Source: Ruania alba
Lineage (GTDB): Bacteria; Actinomycetota; Actinomycetes; Actinomycetales; Beutenbergiaceae
Assembly (NCBI RefSeq): GCF_900105765.1
Contig: NZ_FNTX01000002.1
Span: 1,302,001 to 1,366,000, forward strand
Direction: 5' to 3'
DNA length: 64,000 nucleotides
The position numbers and the translations under genes were made by a program. Position 1 is the stretch's first letter. Each line of letters begins with the position of its first letter. Of the stretch, positions 62,499-64,000 are shown piece by piece. The notes under the pieces were generated by a model, which saw only the letters and a program-made list of their open reading frames with translations, did no database searches and was not told the origin of the DNA.

Positions 62499-63352
62499 CG
62501 ATGATCAGTCCGCAGACCTCCTCGGTGGCAGTGGTCGGCCTCGGCAACCTCGGTGCGCCGGTCGCCCACGCGCTCGTGGCGGCCGGCTGGCCGGTCACGG
62601 TCTCCGACCGGAATGAGCAGCGGGCGGTGGCGCTGGCCGACCAGCTCGGCGCTCGGGCAGTGTCCGGGTCGGCGGTCGCCGCCGACATCGTCGTGGTCGT
62701 GGTGACCGATGATGCGGCAGCACGTTCGGTGATCCTCGAGCCCGGCGGCCTGCTCGACCGGGATGCCGTGGGTCGGGGAGTCGTCCTGCACAGCACGGTG
62801 CTGCCGGAGACTGCGCAGGCTATCGCGACCGCGTGCGAGGGCCGCGGCATCGCTGTCCTGGATGCACCGGTGAGCGGTGGCTCGGCTCGTGCACGCGAGG
62901 GCGACCTCACGGCGATGGTGGGCGGGACCGCAACAGCGCTCGAGGAATTGCGGCCCGTCGTGGAATCGGTGGCCAGCACGCTCGTGCACGTTGGCCCACC
63001 TGGCGCCGGTGCGGCCGCCAAGCTGGGGAACCAGGTCATGATGTTCAGCGCCCTCGCCGGCGTGTTCGAGGCCATCGACCTCGCCTCGGCGCACGGGGTG
63101 AAGACCGATGCGCTCCTGCAGGTCGCGCAGAGCAGCACTGGCGCCTCGTGGGTGACCGAGCACTGGGGGTTCTTCCCGGAGACTGCCCGTGCCTACGACG
63201 AGTTGGGCACGCCGACGGCGCAGCGCCCCTGGTTCAAGGACCTGGACGAGATCGCGGCGGCCGCCGAGACTCAAGGGCTGACTCTGCCCTGGACCCTGGC
63301 CCTGGCCGGGACAATCGGCGAACGGATCGAGCGCGAGGCGGGGCAGCGATGA
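62495..63352 (+). CDS. NAD(P)-dependent beta-hydroxyacid dehydrogenase (3-hydroxyisobutyrate/6PGDH-like)
   Basis: 285 residues, GTG 62495 overlapping the previous stop (GTGA). The Rossmann loop is VGLGNLGAPVAHAL, the substrate loop VLDAPVSGGSARA, and the catalytic Lys lies in AAKLGNQVM. It should oxidise a 3-hydroxy acid such as tartronate semialdehyde- or hydroxyisobutyrate-like compounds. Coupled to the RraA-like gene before and the permease after it (4-bp overlaps). Confidence 0.9.
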   Translation: MTMISPQTSSVAVVGLGNLGAPVAHALVAAGWPVTVSDRNEQRAVALADQLGARAVSGSAVAADIVVVVVTDDAAARSVILEPGGLLDRDAVGRGVVLHSTVLPETAQAIATACEGRGIAVLDAPVSGGSARAREGDLTAMVGGTATALEELRPVVESVASTLVHVGPPGAGAAAKLGNQVMMFSALAGVFEAIDLASAHGVKTDALLQVAQSSTGASWVTEHWGFFPETARAYDELGTPTAQRPWFKDLDEIAAAAETQGLTLPWTLALAGTIGERIEREAGQR

Positions 63353-64000
63353 CCGCCACACCGGTCACCGCGGGCCGGACGAAGGTCGCCCTCTCTCGGA
63401 GCGAGAAGAAGGAGGCGCTGGCCGGGTTCGGATTCCTCAGTCCGTGGATCCTCGGCATGCTCACCCTCACCGCCGGACCGATGGCGTACTCGCTGTACCT
63501 GTCGTTCACCGACTACGACCTCCTCACACCACCGGAGTGGGCTGGTCTAGCCAACTACGAGGCGATGCTCGCTGACGACCGATTCCTCGCGTCCGCCGAG
63601 GTCACAGTGAAGTACGTGGCCGCCTCGGTGCCGCTGGTGCTGATCGCTGCGCTCGCCGTGGCCATGGTGCTGAGCCGAGGCCTGCGCTTCCTGCCGGGCT
63701 ACCGCGCTGCGTTCTACCTCCCCTCGCTGATCGGCGCGAGCGTGGCGATCGCGCTGCTATGGCGTGAGGTCTTCGGCCTGAACGGCATCGTCAACCAGGT
63801 CCTGGAATACGTCGGGATCGAGGGGCGCAGCTGGATCGGCAGCCCGGACACGGCGCTGCACACCCTGGTGATCCTGAATGTGTGGACCTTCGGTTCCACC
63901 ATGATCATCTTCCTGGCCGGGCTGCGGCAAGTGCCGCCTGAATACTACGAGGCGGCCGCCGTCGACGGTGCTGGGCGGGCTCGGAGGTTCTGGCACATCA
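63349..64000 (+). CDS. CUT1 ABC transporter permease, MalF type (C-terminus beyond window)
   Basis: About 217 residues are visible from ATG 63349 and the frame stays open at the right edge. Membrane segments begin at FLSPWILGMLTLTAGPMAYSLYLSF, and the EAA motif begins YYEAAAVDGAGRARRFW. It follows the dehydrogenase with an ATGA overlap, so it belongs to the same GntR-controlled unit. The remaining transporter genes lie beyond the window. Confidence 0.92.
   Translation, partial: MTATPVTAGRTKVALSRSEKKEALAGFGFLSPWILGMLTLTAGPMAYSLYLSFTDYDLLTPPEWAGLANYEAMLADDRFLASAEVTVKYVAASVPLVLIAALAVAMVLSRGLRFLPGYRAAFYLPSLIGASVAIALLWREVFGLNGIVNQVLEYVGIEGRSWIGSPDTALHTLVILNVWTFGSTMIIFLAGLRQVPPEYYEAAAVDGAGRARRFWHI

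Noticed and set aside
1-64000. CRISPR arrays, tRNA or rRNA genes, replication origin, attachment sites
   Set aside because: No regularly spaced repeats, cloverleaf or ribosomal signature was seen by eye; a covariance-model scan would be decisive.

Overview
The window is GC-rich (about 65-70%), gene-dense chromosomal DNA of an actinobacterium. This is suggested by frequent GTG starts, CUT1 sugar importers without their own ATPase, Tat-exported PhoX, an F420-type nitroreductase, DhaKL, and abundant LacI, GntR and DeoR regulators. A Micrococcales relative of Ruania or Beutenbergia would fit, but that placement is inference. I see no rRNA, tRNA, CRISPR array or prophage.

1-16.4 kb is a carbohydrate locus tied together by five identical copies of the 14-mer TGCAACCGATTGCA (read on either strand), a LacI-type operator, placed at the heads of its transcription units. 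These units are a DUF4127 protein (cut by the window edge), a secreted beta-propeller/beta-helix protein followed by an enolase-superfamily enzyme, a CUT1 importer, two Gfo/Idh/MocA oxidoreductases, a 2-hydroxyacid dehydrogenase divergent from an AGE-type epimerase, and a second larger propeller/beta-helix protein. It looks like an undescribed system for using an unidentified acidic or otherwise modified glycan. The regulator is probably outside the window.

16.5-27.1 kb holds phoX, glpD with an upstream LacI gene, and a polyol/sugar-phosphate operon: a DeoR regulator broken by a 1-nt frameshift, RpiB, an AraL/NagD-like HAD phosphatase, an FGGY kinase and an AraM-like sn-glycerol-1-phosphate dehydrogenase. 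27.2-42.7 kb is mostly ordinary accessory and housekeeping content: two luciferase-like oxidoreductases, a VapBC module with a tandem operator, an SDR/MarR pair, an HxlR/quinone-reductase pair, an amidohydrolase, a photolyase, and three copies of a paralogous lipoprotein family.

42.7-47.7 kb looks like a small foreign or degenerating island. It carries a long CshA-like fibrillar adhesin with GEVED and DUF11-like domains and an LPNTG anchor, interrupted by a 1-nt frameshift, followed by a multiply frameshifted IS110 transposase remnant. 47.7-55.9 kb has a fused dihydroxyacetone kinase divergent from a nucleoside-salvage operon (nucleoside hydrolase, CUT1 importer, ribokinase, LacI).

55.9-64 kb contains two sugar-acid catabolic units. 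One pairs an FAH-family dehydratase with an alpha-ketoglutarate-semialdehyde dehydrogenase (the last two Weimberg-type steps), plus a 2-hydroxyacid dehydrogenase and a GntR regulator. The other is an FCD-type GntR repressor with a large palindromic operator in front of an RraA-like aldolase, a 3-hydroxyisobutyrate-dehydrogenase-like enzyme and the start of another CUT1 importer, cut by the right edge.
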